64,000 nt of DNA, from NCBI GenBank assembly GCA_022496805.1, contig CM040100.1, forward strand, positions 18,505,009 through 18,569,008, read 5' to 3'. Below the pieces are notes generated by a model. That model did not search any database, had not been told where the DNA came from, and worked only from the letters and a program-made list of their open reading frames with translations. The number at the start of each line of letters is the position of its first letter. The stretch's first letter is position 1. Both the position numbers and the translations under genes were made by a program. The DNA is from Pohlia nutans (taxonomy: Eukaryota > Streptophyta > Bryopsida > Bryales > Mniaceae). Shown piece by piece: positions 16,408-26,905 of this stretch.

Positions 16408-16832
16408 CTCGTACTGAACAACTGCTTCAAGCGCAAGGTCAACTCGGACTGGTCTTACTAGCACGAAGGTTCGATCGATCCGCCAGGAACGACCCGGTCA
16501 GTAGCCCAAGCTGCGTTTGACTTTCCGTCACTCAAAGTTAACGTAGCTCACTCTAGCTACACGTTGACTTACTCTGCTGCCTATTGGGTACCTCTGGAGT
16601 ACGTGCGTGCTTCAGCAAGGAAATCAATTGTTAATTTTTCTTCATGCGCCGCCGGCCCTTTAATTTTTCCAGCTGGTGTGTATTTGCCAGCTCTACACAC
16701 GGTTTATGTGAGATCGAGGTGCTACTGACGAGGAAGCTGTTGAGTGGTACTGTAATTCTTTCCACGTGACGTACTTATTATTGAATTGAAAACTGAATGA
16801 GTGAGCGGGGTTCGATCTCATCGGAAGGATAA
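16408..16832. other. Peroxidase upstream region
   Basis: This stretch is the upstream promoter area of the gene at 14,623-16,198. It contains several TTGAC/GTCAA elements (for example near 16,438, 16,508 and 16,565), the core of WRKY-binding W boxes, but no tested regulatory function can be claimed. Confidence 0.35.
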
Positions 16833-17567
16833 GAGCAGCTCCACCGCAGCCCTCCTCGCACTCCAGAACTAGATGAAAAGTGCCAAGGGCCCTTCCAAAA
16901 TGCCTCTTGACTCTGGATCCTAGCGTGTTAACCTTTAAATGCGCAGGTGGACCATAGTGGTCCATGGTTCAGCTCATATTGTGAAAAACTTGTGGCTAAT
17001 GGCTGAATTGAACTGGATGTTGAACATCAAAGTTCTGTGCATTGTAATGTAGAGAATTGTGAACTTTTCAAAAAAATAAATGGAATATTTTTGTAGATTT
17101 TGTGGCCTGATGAATGGTTGTTTATACGTATTTGTATAAATACCAGTGTAGATATTCCTCTAGAATTGCAGTGTATAAGTAATTCTTTGGTGAACTAAAT
17201 CATCTCACAAAATTCTATCAAAATTTCCACATCTCATTGTTCCATACGCATGTGTGGCGAAAAAAATTCAGGTTCAAAAAGTCATTTTTGGGGCATTAAC
17301 TTATTGGCATTACCAAAAAGACCTCCTTGTATTCACTTCCTTGAAACGTACATCTGCGCATTTAAGGGTTAAGAAATGGCCCTTCAAATCACTATTTAGT
17401 TGACTATATTCCCACATTCTACTTGTGATTGGTCCATTGACTATTTGATGTGCACTTTTGATGTGTGAGGGGCCTCCAAGGGTGGAGGAGTGTAAGTGCA
17501 AGGGCTCTTCATATGTAAATGAATAATTTCAGCGAGTCATCTGTAGCATGTAGGAGTGGGGATGCTC
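16833..17567. mobile_element. GAGCA-tip MITE, interrupted by a TTAA element
   Basis: The outer element begins GAGCAGCTCCACCGC and ends GGAGTGGGGATGCTC. Removing the inner insertion (16,932-17,368) leaves about 300 bp that align with 39,066-39,365. The target duplication is unclear (flanks ...GATAA and TAAGG...). Confidence 0.55.
16932..17368. mobile_element. TTAA-flanked MITE with visible empty site
   Basis: This 437 bp element has tips CCTTTAAATGCGCAG and CTGCGCATTTAAGGG and is flanked by TTAA at 16,928-16,931 and 17,369-17,372. The paralogous sequence at about 39,165-39,185 reads GCGTGTTAAGAAATGG with a single TTAA, which is the unoccupied site. This directly supports the TTAA duplication for this type of element. 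Confidence 0.85.
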
Positions 17568-17654
17568 TAAGGCAACCGAGAAGGCCCAAAAGTTGCGCAG
17601 TAGATTCACATAACATTCAGTAGCATATGTAACTACTGCCTTCTCCCAACAGAA

Positions 17655-17717
17655 TGATGTGGAATATCCCACATCATTTCATCCCCCCAATGAAATGATG
17701 TGGGATATTCCACATCA
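17655..17717. repeat. Perfect hairpin, 28 bp arms
   Basis: The arms at 17,655-17,682 and 17,690-17,717 are exact inverted copies around a 7 bp loop. Each arm itself contains the near-palindrome GATGTGGAATATCCCACATC. Confidence 0.8.
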
Positions 17718-17928
17718 CATCAGTAGCTATGGGGGCAGGTGGCATTAAGCAAGAGCAATCAACCATGGTGAACAGTAATCGAAAGCACTCACTCAATTAC
17801 ACTTCAACATTGTTTTGTAATTGTTTATTTGATTCAATAGTCCATTCACATACAAATCACTGGTCACTCCATATATAAAGGTGGATGAAACTAAAAAGTA
17901 GCCTCTTGGAAGGCTACTGAATGTTATG

Positions 17929-18103
17929 CACAGGGAGAAATAAAGACATTCCCACATGGGATTTCATATGGGAAGTGTGACAGAATTCCCACCATTGTAA
18001 CTTTTTTGGGATGATTGTAGTGTATTTTTGATCTGGGAAAGTTACAATTGTGGAAAATTTGTCCGTGTTTCCCATATGGGAATCTTGTATTTATCTCCCT
18101 GTG
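17929..18103. mobile_element. MITE with CACAGGGAGA tips
   Basis: This 175 bp element begins CACAGGGAGAAATAAA and ends TTTATCTCCCTGTG; inner arms CCCATATGGGAA also pair. No coding capacity. The target duplication is not clear (ATG and ATT). Confidence 0.6.
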
Positions 18104-18109
18104 ATTGAC

Positions 18110-19083
18110 ATTGAAACAATTAAGACTATGACCATAAACCATTTTTTAAGAGATTAGTGTTGACCAATCAGCTTCGTGTATTTTCTTTATTTTGAGTAGA
18201 ATGATGGGTGAGCCCATATATTGACTTTGGATTAGTCCTGGTATCAGTTTAAGATGAGCCTACGTAACCACTAAAAGGTTGGAAATACTTCTCACTTAGA
18301 AAAATTGTATAAAAATATCTATATGGGATAAAAATAAGAAATCACTTTGCCTCTTTATGATTTCTTCTCTTCTATATAGAAAAATTGAGTCCTAAGATAC
18401 AATTTTATTTCTAATATCCAAATCTCCTTATTTTCACGGTTTCTGGTTTTTCTATGCTAGTAACTTGGTTAATATTTCAAGCGGAAAGTACCGATGACAT
18501 CATGCATCACTGCAATGTTGAGCAGGCTCAGAAGTTCCAGGAATTGATTCAAGGACGTGTGTTGGACAGGCTCCCGAGGCCTAGTCTCTACTCTGATTGT
18601 TGTCCAAAAGAAACATGATGGACGCGGCTGTACAATCAGTGGAATATTCAGTGGAATATTCCCTCCAGCTGTATCTCCAGGGCTTTATTGGCAGTCGTCA
18701 GGGACAAGTTAGTGTGTTTGGAAATTGACATGTGGAAGTTGCTCAATCATATGTTCAGTTGTCCTTCTCTATTATGACGTGTTTGGAAACACTAGTAGCA
18801 GACCTATCGTTTTTCATTCTCCACTTCGTGGGAACAGAGAACAGTGGCGGAATATTATGCCTATATTTTTGTCTTCTTGTGACCAAAACCACTCACCAAC
18901 ACTGACACAACCCATGTCCATGGCGCGGTTTCATTCCTTTTTCATTTATAGTAAGTGAAAAACGACATATTTCCTACTAGTGGAAGCCCTATGTTCAAGA
19001 TGGCATCAAGGTTGCATGCATAATTAGTCACATGTGTATTACTTGAAACAATAATATCGTCATATTACGGAGTGTCATAATAG
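18110..19083. other. Intergenic DNA, no gene seen
   Basis: No domain-bearing open frame, splice-supported exon or delimited repeat was recognised here. Confidence 0.4.
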
Positions 19084-19096
19084 TATGAAAGGGAAT

Positions 19097-19432
19097 CACA
19101 CGGACCCCACAGGAATCGAACCCGGACCACTTCACTGCAACAAATCACTTCATACACAACCAACCTTTGAAGTAGTGACTTGGCGACCACCCTCTCATAC
19201 CCACCTCATTTATACCACAAACGAAACTCGAGTTTTCCATGATTTCCATGCTAGGTTAGCTTAGTCATTTGTTTTATGGTTTCTTTTAGAGTGTCTATTC
19301 CTGAAAGGGGAGAGTAGTTTTGCACCATTAAACCTTTGTCCTGTGGGCACTGGATTAATGGCTAAACGAACAGACACTTCATTCACGCCGGCCCAACAAT
19401 GTTGGACCGGAGTTCCTATCTATCTATCTATC
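19097..19432 (-). mobile_element. SINE-like retroposed insertion
   Basis: This 336 bp insertion is flanked by an exact 13 bp direct repeat, TATGAAAGGGAAT (19,084-19,096 and 19,433-19,445), as expected for target-primed insertion. The minus strand carries a perfect tRNA-type B box (GGTTCGATTCC near 19,108-19,118) and an A-box-like TGGTCGCCAAG about 80 bp upstream of it. A (TCTA)n tract closes the right end, at the opposite end from the B box, which is not the usual SINE order, so the structure may be composite. Confidence 0.6.
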
Positions 19433-19510
19433 TATGAAAGGGAATGTATACACAATGTGACAAATTCTCAAGATATGCAAGGAATGTGCAATTATAGAGT
19501 GTGATATCAA

Positions 19511-20553
19511 CCCCTAAATGCCTACAACCTTCTTCAGATTTGGAGAATTGCAAAGATGCATTATAAAATGTAATGAAGAAGGATATTTTGAACTTGATGT
19601 ATGAATAAAAGTTGTACACAATATGAAATTTAGATTCTATCCATACGTTTAGTTATGCGATTGATATCGCCTATATTTTTCTATAAAACTTGAAATTTAA
19701 AATTTAAAATTCTTTTGTAATTTGGTTGCAAATAAGATATTGACAATCTGTGAATGAATATTTTTTGTGTTGGGTTGAAATGTAATACTCTAACTGTAGT
19801 GATTTTTGGAGATTTTTTGGTTGCTTAATTTTATGAGTTGACTTTTTCAAGAGCACTTTTGAATTCTTTTGAACTAAGATCTTAGAAATTTTTGGTAAAT
19901 CACTGCAACATGAAATGAGGCATAAAAATTTCCCAAGTCATCCCTTTTTAATCAGTTCACACATGCATGAAGTTAACTTCCCATAAAATCTATAGTAAAA
20001 AATCCACTTTGCAAAAAGTGCATGAGGGTCCATTCAAGCTAATACAAACCTTCTAAGTTGTCAACAGTGCTTTTTCAGTGCTTTTTTGGAGGCATTTTCA
20101 ATGTGATGTTTGATTTAAATTGTTATTAGAAAGGAAAGTGATATGTCAGTGTTTGCAACATGTATATAAAACATATAGTACAAGATGAAAGCAATATTGT
20201 AAAAATTTGGGTATTAAAAGCACTAAAATAGATATGTCATCAATGGTTTTAATGACTCACTAAGGACTTTTCTAAATAATAAATAACACTTTTTTGGTAG
20301 AAATTTTGGATAATCGAATGAGAATGATGATTATGTAAATGAAAATTGAAATCAATAATTTAAAATATTGCTTTTTGAATGAAAATCATGACTTTTTTGT
20401 CTCAGGACTTTCAAAAGGACTCTCCAAAAAACTCTCCAAAGTACTCAAAATGGAGCACCCTTGGCTCGTATTAGCTTAAATAGACCTATGACGGATGAGA
20501 AAACATAGATGAAATCTGTACATCATTCAAAAAATGGACGTCTCTAAAGGCAG
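19511..20553. mobile_element. TTAA-type MITE, family A, interrupted
   Basis: The left tip CCCCTAAATGCC follows TCAA (probably a mutated TTAA, 19,507-19,510). The right end abuts TTAA at 20,554-20,557, shared with the next family A copy. The body aligns with 521-1090, split by the 462 bp element at 20,026-20,487. Confidence 0.65.
20026..20487. mobile_element. Nested MITE with GGTCYATTYAAGC tips
   Basis: It begins GGGTCCATTCAAGCTAATAC and ends GTATTAGCTTAAATAGACCT (17 of 20 positions inverted-repeat matched). ATGA flanks both sides (20,022-20,025 and 20,488-20,491), and the family A consensus reads straight across when it is removed. Confidence 0.65.
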
Positions 20554-20839
20554 TTAACACCTAAATGCCCACAACCCTCTCCAGATTGGGCAGTTTTGCA
20601 AAGGTACATTATAAAATGCAACTAAGAGGGATATTTTGAACTTGATGTATGAATAAAAGTTATACGTGATGAATTTTAGATTCTATCCATGTCGTTAGAT
20701 CTATGATTGCTATCACCAATATTTTGTATAAATTTTGAAACTCAAAACTCAAAATTCTTTTGTAATTTGATTACGAACAAGATATTGACAATTTGTAAAT
20801 GAAATTTGTTATGATGGGTTGAAATGTAATACTCTAAAT

Positions 20840-20870
20840 AACACCCAATTCCCTATTTTTGCACTTGGCC
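20840..20870 (+). repeat. Left terminal inverted repeat of giant element
   Basis: This is one of the 31 bp tips, differing from the other at one position (C/T at base 5). The tip is AACACCCAATTCCC and the inner end is GCACTTGGCC. Confidence 0.85.
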
Positions 20871-21307
20871 AAGTGCAATCATTCCGGGACCTAATTGTGA
20901 AAAAATTAAAAATTATGTAAAGAAAAAAATGGAAGAAATGTCGATTTTTGTCTTTGTTGAAACATGTCGTGTTTTGTAATAAAACACGTATATTTCAAAT
21001 CTTTCATAACAAAATTTAGAATTTCATTTATATTTATAAATGCAAAGTTCTTTTAACAAAATCCTTTGTGAATGGTGTAAAAAACAAAAATTCTGCATTC
21101 ATTCAATCGTGATTTTTCCAATTTTTTTGCTTACAGTCTGTTACAATCCATCGTGCATTCTCACACAATACTATAATTACTCTAAGCGTCTACATAAAAC
21201 CAAATCCAAATACGTATATATAATAAAATCAATACACACGATAAAATGTCCAAGTAAAACATAAGAAGTGCAAGTACTTGCACTAAGCTATAGTCTACAT
21301 AAGAATA
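20871..21307. other. Left subterminal region of giant element
   Basis: This AT-rich stretch has no convincing gene. It shares the phrase GTCGATTTTTGTCTTT with the short relative at about 1403. It would hold the 3' end of the leftward transcript. Confidence 0.45.
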
Positions 21308-23506
21308 CTACTCGGGGGTCTCTGGAATCCTCTCTGATGACTGTGTTCCTTCGTCATGACCCTCATCACTAGCTACATGCTGCTCCTCCAATCTAGCACG
21401 AATATCTGAAGGAGTGTCGGGATCGGCATACTCTAACGCTCGAGCCACCATAGCATCAGCCATGGGAGAAAGCACAACGTGCACGGACGATGCTCTCTCC
21501 ATGATAGACGCTGCCTGCTCAAACGTATACTGCCCTGCAACACCATGACGCATGTATCTAACTCCATCATGGTCATAGTAGAAGCCGTCCACGCCAAGCG
21601 TCATACCTCGATCGGCTAGGGCCCACCCAAACGTAAGCGAAGTGGAAGCAGTACCTAGTGCTACTCCGGGTGTTGGAAACACCTCCAAGCTACCCGATAC
21701 TAATGAATCCGGTACTAAAAGTGCTCCTGAAGGATGGTCGGGGGATGCAGATATATCTACTGATCGTGTGAATGTGACCTCGCGGTTTAGGCTAGTCGCA
21801 AGAATATCAACAACTTCTTCAGCACTAATATTCAAATCCGCCATCTCGATATCCTCTCTCTCGTTTTCCGTCCCCTCAACATCCATAAACTCCGGCGCCT
21901 CTCTCTGTGCATGTGAAGCTCTACTGGTGTCATGGCCCTCTGAAAAGAACACGGTATATGGAGAACGATCTACTCCACCAAGAATAAGTGGATCATGTGC
22001 TGCAGCTGCCTCCTGCCTCGGATTCAACTGTGTGATACTCTCGTCATGTCTCACACTCCAAGCTGTGTCATCGTGGATCCTCTCCCTCTCTAGAGTGTCC
22101 ATAGAGCCTAACGACACCTCTGCATGTCGTACAGTATCTGCACTGTGATGTGTAGCAGACGGCTCTCCCTCAGAATGCTCATATGCTCCTGTGTCCACAC
22201 CGTCCATCAATCCTGGGCTCATACGTGTAGCCCTAGTAGTAGCATGATGCATGTTTGCCATAGCCTGGCCGGTACGACCAGATTGCGGCCAGTCCAACTC
22301 GGTCCCGTACTTCTGCTCTAGAACATTCCTCATGAATGTAGTACGGGTGCTCGAGCTGTCAAGCACAATGATCTGGCTACCCACAAAACCACCCTGCAAT
22401 ATCTCTGGTATAGCGGTGGTGATACCAAAAGCTACAAGACCCCAATTCTTCGGCAAATACATGTGCACAAGCCTCTGCAGCTCTGTGGGCGACCTCTCCA
22501 ACCGATCCGCTGTACAAGGAGCTCTGGCCTCTGTCCAACAATCCACGAACACTGTAGGTAGCTCCTCCTTCCCTTTCCGAACATTCTGCGATGCCCTACC
22601 TCCGGATGGATGAGCCAACACGATAGCCACATCTCCAATAGCTTGTACTGCTCGCTCCACTTTCCCCTCGTGTCTCAAACCATGCCCGTGTCCGTTCATC
22701 GAACCTGACTGAAACACCCACACCCCTCTGAACGACGTGTTCTCCTCTGGTAGATGCAAAGCGTTCCGCAAACGCTCCTCAAAATATACTCCAGGTGGAA
22801 ATAGAAATATAACGGTCCATAAATGAATATTCGTCATCCACCTCTGCAGCCGCTCCATCACGTGTGCATAATCATCATCTCCCCAAGCCTTATCCTCCCC
22901 CTCTGATGCTCCCCGCCTACAATCAAAAATCCATAAGCAAGGCTCTCCTAGTTGCACGTGATCCTCTGTGAAAAAATTTCCTCTACCACGTAGTGGAAGC
23001 CACCCCGAAGCATCTCTTCCTCTCGCAAATGGTATGAGAAACTGCCAATCCCATCGCGATGCTCCTAAATCCCCAACATCCAACCCATGCCTTCGGTATC
23101 CACGGCCACCGGCTGCAATGTCCGCATAGTGCTGCCTGATCATTGGAGAAATGAGGGAATCTAATTTCTCTAATGCTGTCACGGCCCCAACCAAAGGAAT
23201 AGCCCAAACCTTCTTCATCTCCTTCTGTATATTCTCTCCAAGCTCCTGCAACTGCTCTCCACCAACCCCTCCATACAGTTCCACAGAAATCGCGAAGAAC
23301 TCATCCATCGTGTCTGGATTACACTCCCGTCCCTTCACCATCAACCACCTCAACGCATTCCGTACAGCTTCCCTGCGCTGCATCCGATCTGCTACCCAGG
23401 CCAAAGTTCCCTTCGGTGGATTAGAACTGTGAGTGCCATTAAAGTAATACTTCTGGGGCATCCGTGATCCTCCCTCCACTGGCTTTGCAGCCAGATCCTT
23501 AGCCAC
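21308..23506 (-). CDS. Giant-element leftward gene, C-terminal part
   Basis: This 732-codon open segment has no ATG at its start (it opens with GTG). It continues the same reading frame as 25,309-23,627 across two TAG codons (23,627-23,629 and 23,519-23,521), so it is the C-terminal half of one protein of about 1330 residues rather than a separate gene. I do not recognise the family. A speculative reading is a degenerate DNA-methyltransferase-like fold: a segment ERSPTELQRLVHMYL followed by FGITTA and QIIVLDS resembles the order of the substrate-pocket, AdoMet-loop and strand motifs of circularly permuted amino-methyltransferases, but catalytic residues are not evident. The last 250 residues are acidic, low in structure and rich in Ser/Thr. 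Confidence 0.6.
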   Translation of the reverse strand: MAKDLAAKPVEGGSRMPQKYYFNGTHSSNPPKGTLAWVADRMQRREAVRNALRWLMVKGRECNPDTMDEFFAISVELYGGVGGEQLQELGENIQKEMKKVWAIPLVGAVTALEKLDSLISPMIRQHYADIAAGGRGYRRHGLDVGDLGASRWDWQFLIPFARGRDASGWLPLRGRGNFFTEDHVQLGEPCLWIFDCRRGASEGEDKAWGDDDYAHVMERLQRWMTNIHLWTVIFLFPPGVYFEERLRNALHLPEENTSFRGVWVFQSGSMNGHGHGLRHEGKVERAVQAIGDVAIVLAHPSGGRASQNVRKGKEELPTVFVDCWTEARAPCTADRLERSPTELQRLVHMYLPKNWGLVAFGITTAIPEILQGGFVGSQIIVLDSSSTRTTFMRNVLEQKYGTELDWPQSGRTGQAMANMHHATTRATRMSPGLMDGVDTGAYEHSEGEPSATHHSADTVRHAEVSLGSMDTLERERIHDDTAWSVRHDESITQLNPRQEAAAAHDPLILGGVDRSPYTVFFSEGHDTSRASHAQREAPEFMDVEGTENEREDIEMADLNISAEEVVDILATSLNREVTFTRSVDISASPDHPSGALLVPDSLVSGSLEVFPTPGVALGTASTSLTFGWALADRGMTLGVDGFYYDHDGVRYMRHGVAGQYTFEQAASIMERASSVHVVLSPMADAMVARALEYADPDTPSDIRARLEEQHVASDEGHDEGTQSSERIPETPE

Positions 23507-23626
23507 CCGGAGATACTGCTAAGGGGGAATCCTGGTCAAAGGTCTCAGCCAAGTCTTCTCCATCCTCTTCTGCCCCGTTCGAACATCCACTGTGACATCC
23601 AAACCGCGTTTGGATGCAATATCCCT

Positions 23627-25309
23627 CTATTTCTTCTCGTCATCCTCGTTGAACCACAAGAAGCCACTCTCATAGTCTGCACACACCTGTAAAACAACCT
23701 CATAGCAGTCATCCTCCTTCTGCCATGCATGCCTCGTGTGGTCAACCATCTGCTTTGCCAGAGACGCCATAGACATTTTGTGGTTCTTCAGATTTGCAGT
23801 CATATGCAATGCACTCGCAGCCATCATCAATGCCTGTCCCCGCCGCTCATCATTGCCACGGTCATTCGCATCCGGTCTCCCACATGCTATCCAAATAGCC
23901 CAGAGCTTCTCGAGGTCCTCTACCATGGTCGTGTAAAACTGCCTCTCAAACTCCTTCGCATTGATCCGCACAGAAGCATCAATGTATAAATGAGGGTCAT
24001 TGTAAACCAGAAACTTCGCTCTCCGTGTTGCAAAAACGTCATGGTACTCCTCCTGTGATAGCAGTCCTGCTTCCAACTCGAGTTTGGCCTCCTTGCAAGC
24101 CTCAACAATGTGTTGCCCATCCACCGGCTCCCATATGATGTTATTCTCAAGCCAATTTGTCCTAGCTCCAAGAAATCCATCTCCGTGCACCGCATTCGCA
24201 TAGTGCAAATACGCGGCGTCAAACTCCTGAACAACATCCTTGACCGTGAATGCCACCTCCTCCCTCTCTCCATTGGGCCCCATACTCTCCACAATATAGC
24301 TGATGGGTCGCAAAGTCAATGGACTAATCAACTCTCTATCCTTCTCCCTCATCCGTCGATACATCTCCGACACCCTTCTTGCACTCAACACACGGTGGTT
24401 CGTCTCCGGGTTCTGCACTGCACGGATGTTCTCAACTTTGGCACTGAACATCGCCTCTACTCTCCACAAATAACCTGCCCAAAGCTCATCTTCCAAAGGA
24501 AATACCAACCTCCTCTTCCGCATACTCCTCCCACCTCCACCCTCAAGAGTCTCCTCCTTTGATGAAGGATCATCAATGTCATCTCCTTCGCCCTCTACAT
24601 CTGCCTGCACTGGTGGAGTTGCAGCTCGTGGCCCTCGCTGCAGCCTTCTTCTTTTCCTCTGCGGCGCAGCTGGTTGGGGAATAGGATAAGGTTTCGGAAC
24701 CATATCCTCCACCGATCCTCCCTGTGTAGGACGTCCACTACTCCGCTCCTCCACTGGCACCCAACCATCCGTCACTGGTGCCGCAAACACTCGATACAAA
24801 GGGTCGGTGGCCTCTAGTTCACGTGGTGGCTCATGTGCTTCCGCCTCAACGGGTGCACGCTCCCTTAATTCGTCATACACCTGATGCTCCAAAAACCGTC
24901 GCCTCGCACGAAGGATGTCCTCAGGGCCTAACAACATGCACTTCGTAACTGAAGCTAGTCGTAGAGTCCTCAATTGCTCTGGCAAGCCGTCCCACTCTCT
25001 CTCCAACCCTCGCAGCATCTTCATCGGAGGGATGCGACCTATCAAGCTTAAAGGAACCGGTGCCATGATCAACTTCTTCTGCAACCTATACTTCGTCGGC
25101 GTCGGCTCATCACCCTCCACATGCATGAAGAAAAAACCATTCGGTGACGATGTAATAGACTGAAGGACTCCGACCACTCTCCCAAGAGCTGACCAGTGTC
25201 TACCGGGTAGGACACGAAACTCGCTAATCCATAGATTAGGTTTCAATGCGTCCTCTCCCGTAATCCACCAACCATACTCCTTAAACTCAACCTGCACCTT
25301 AGGCGCCAT
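23627..25309 (-). CDS. Giant-element leftward gene, N-terminal part
   Basis: This 560-codon segment starts at a proper ATG (25,309) and ends in TAG at 23,627. The frame then continues open for another 35 codons, a second TAG, and the 732-codon segment. The first 150 residues (start MAPKVQVEFKEYGWW) look globular with many aromatic residues. Residues about 200-280 are Pro-rich, basic and then acidic, with a likely nuclear localisation stretch (RKRRR). The remainder is helical and globular. No family is recognised. It is transcribed away from the 25.5-26.9 kb repeat array and divergently from the transposase-like gene, so it is probably the element's second protein. An intron removing the stops is possible but no strong splice pair was seen. 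Confidence 0.6.
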   Translation of the reverse strand: MAPKVQVEFKEYGWWITGEDALKPNLWISEFRVLPGRHWSALGRVVGVLQSITSSPNGFFFMHVEGDEPTPTKYRLQKKLIMAPVPLSLIGRIPPMKMLRGLEREWDGLPEQLRTLRLASVTKCMLLGPEDILRARRRFLEHQVYDELRERAPVEAEAHEPPRELEATDPLYRVFAAPVTDGWVPVEERSSGRPTQGGSVEDMVPKPYPIPQPAAPQRKRRRLQRGPRAATPPVQADVEGEGDDIDDPSSKEETLEGGGGRSMRKRRLVFPLEDELWAGYLWRVEAMFSAKVENIRAVQNPETNHRVLSARRVSEMYRRMREKDRELISPLTLRPISYIVESMGPNGEREEVAFTVKDVVQEFDAAYLHYANAVHGDGFLGARTNWLENNIIWEPVDGQHIVEACKEAKLELEAGLLSQEEYHDVFATRRAKFLVYNDPHLYIDASVRINAKEFERQFYTTMVEDLEKLWAIWIACGRPDANDRGNDERRGQALMMAASALHMTANLKNHKMSMASLAKQMVDHTRHAWQKEDDCYEVVLQVCADYESGFLWFNEDDEKK

Positions 25310-25499
25310 ACTGATGCCCCCAACACCCTACACATATACATAAAACACACATAAATAAACATTTGCAATACATAACATTTTTTAAACATCCATAGCAAAT
25401 AAAAAAACCCAAAGTTACTACACTCCACAAACTACTCCTATAACCATCTCTCGTGCCTTACAAACCTCAATTCCGGGCCTAACTAAAAAAAAAGGCTCT

Positions 25500-26905
25500 A
25501 CACTAAGCCCCATATAGAAGCCCCAACCATACAAGGGGCTTAAATTCTAAACCCAAGGCGACGACACGTCGAACCATCGTGCCTTATAGGGCGTAAGAAA
25601 AAAATTCAACGCTCAATAAGGTCCCATTTGAATGCCCCAAACATACTAGGGGCCCAACTGGGGCCCACGGCGATGACCCGTGGAACCATCGTGCGCTACG
25701 GGGCCTAAGAAAAAAATTCAGCCCTCGATTACGGCCCATTAGAATGCCCGAAACATACTAGGGGCCCAAATGGGGCCCACGGCGATGACCCGTGGAGCCA
25801 TTGTGCCCTACGGGGCCTAAGAAAAAAATTCAGCCCTCGATTAGGCCCCATTACAATGCCCGAAACATACCACCGGCCCAAATGGGGCCCACAGCGATGA
25901 CCCGTGGAACCATCGTGTCCTATGGGGCCTAAGGAAAAAATTCAGCTCTCGATTAAGCCCCATTAAAATGCCCGAAACATACTAGGGGCCCAAATGGGGC
26001 CCACGGTGATGACCCGTGAAACCATCGTGCATATGGGACCTAACAAAAAAATTCAGCCCTCGATTAGGCCCCATTAGAATCCCCCATTCATACTAGGGGC
26101 CCAAATAGGGCCCAGGGCGATGACGTGAAAAACCATTGTGTCCTACGGGGCCTATGAAAAAAGATTCAGCCCTCGATTAGGCCCCATTAGAATGCCCGAA
26201 ACATACTAGACGCCCAAATGGGGCCCACGGCGATGACTTGTGAAACCATCGTGGCCTACGGGGCCTAAGGAAAAATTTCAGCCCTCGATTAAGCCCCATT
26301 AGAATGCCCAAAACATACTAGCGGCCCAAATGGGGCCCACGGCGATGACCCGTGGAGCCATCTTGCCCTATGGGGCCTAAGAAAAAAATTCAACCCTTGA
26401 TTTGGCTCCATTAGAATGCCCAAAACATACTAGGGGCCCAAATGGGGCCCACGGCGATGACCCGTGGAACCATCGTGGGCTATGGGGCATAAGCAAAAAA
26501 TTCAGCGCTCGATTAGGCCCCATTAAAATGCCCGAAACATACTAGGGGCCCAAATGGGGCCCACGGCGATTACCCGTGGAACCATCGTGCCCTACGGGGC
26601 CTAAGGAAAAATTTCAGCCCTCGATTAGGCCTCATCAGAAGGCCCAAAACATACTAGAGGCCCAAATGGGGCCCACGGCGATGACCCGTGGAACCATCGT
26701 GCCCTACGGGGCCTAAGGAAAAAATTCAGCCCTCGATTAGGCGCCATTAAAATGCCCGAAACATACTAGAGGCCCAAATGGGGCCCCCAGCGATGACCCA
26801 TGGAACCATCGTGGCCTCTAAGGCCTAAGAAATAAATTCAACCCTCCATTAGGCCCCATTTGAATGCCCAAAACATACTAGGGGCCTTAATGGGGCCCAC
26901 AGCGA
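25500..26905 (-). repeat. Left array of 112 bp modules in giant element
   Basis: About 12-13 tandem copies of a GC-rich unit of roughly 112 bp. The marker ACATAC recurs at 25,641, 25,753, 25,865 and 25,977 and then on to about 26,872. Each unit holds the near-palindromes GGGCCCAAATGGGGCCC and CGATGACCCGTGGAACCATCG. Read on the minus strand it matches the right array, so the module has the same direction relative to the leftward gene that starts 190 bp away. No coding role is apparent. Confidence 0.85.
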
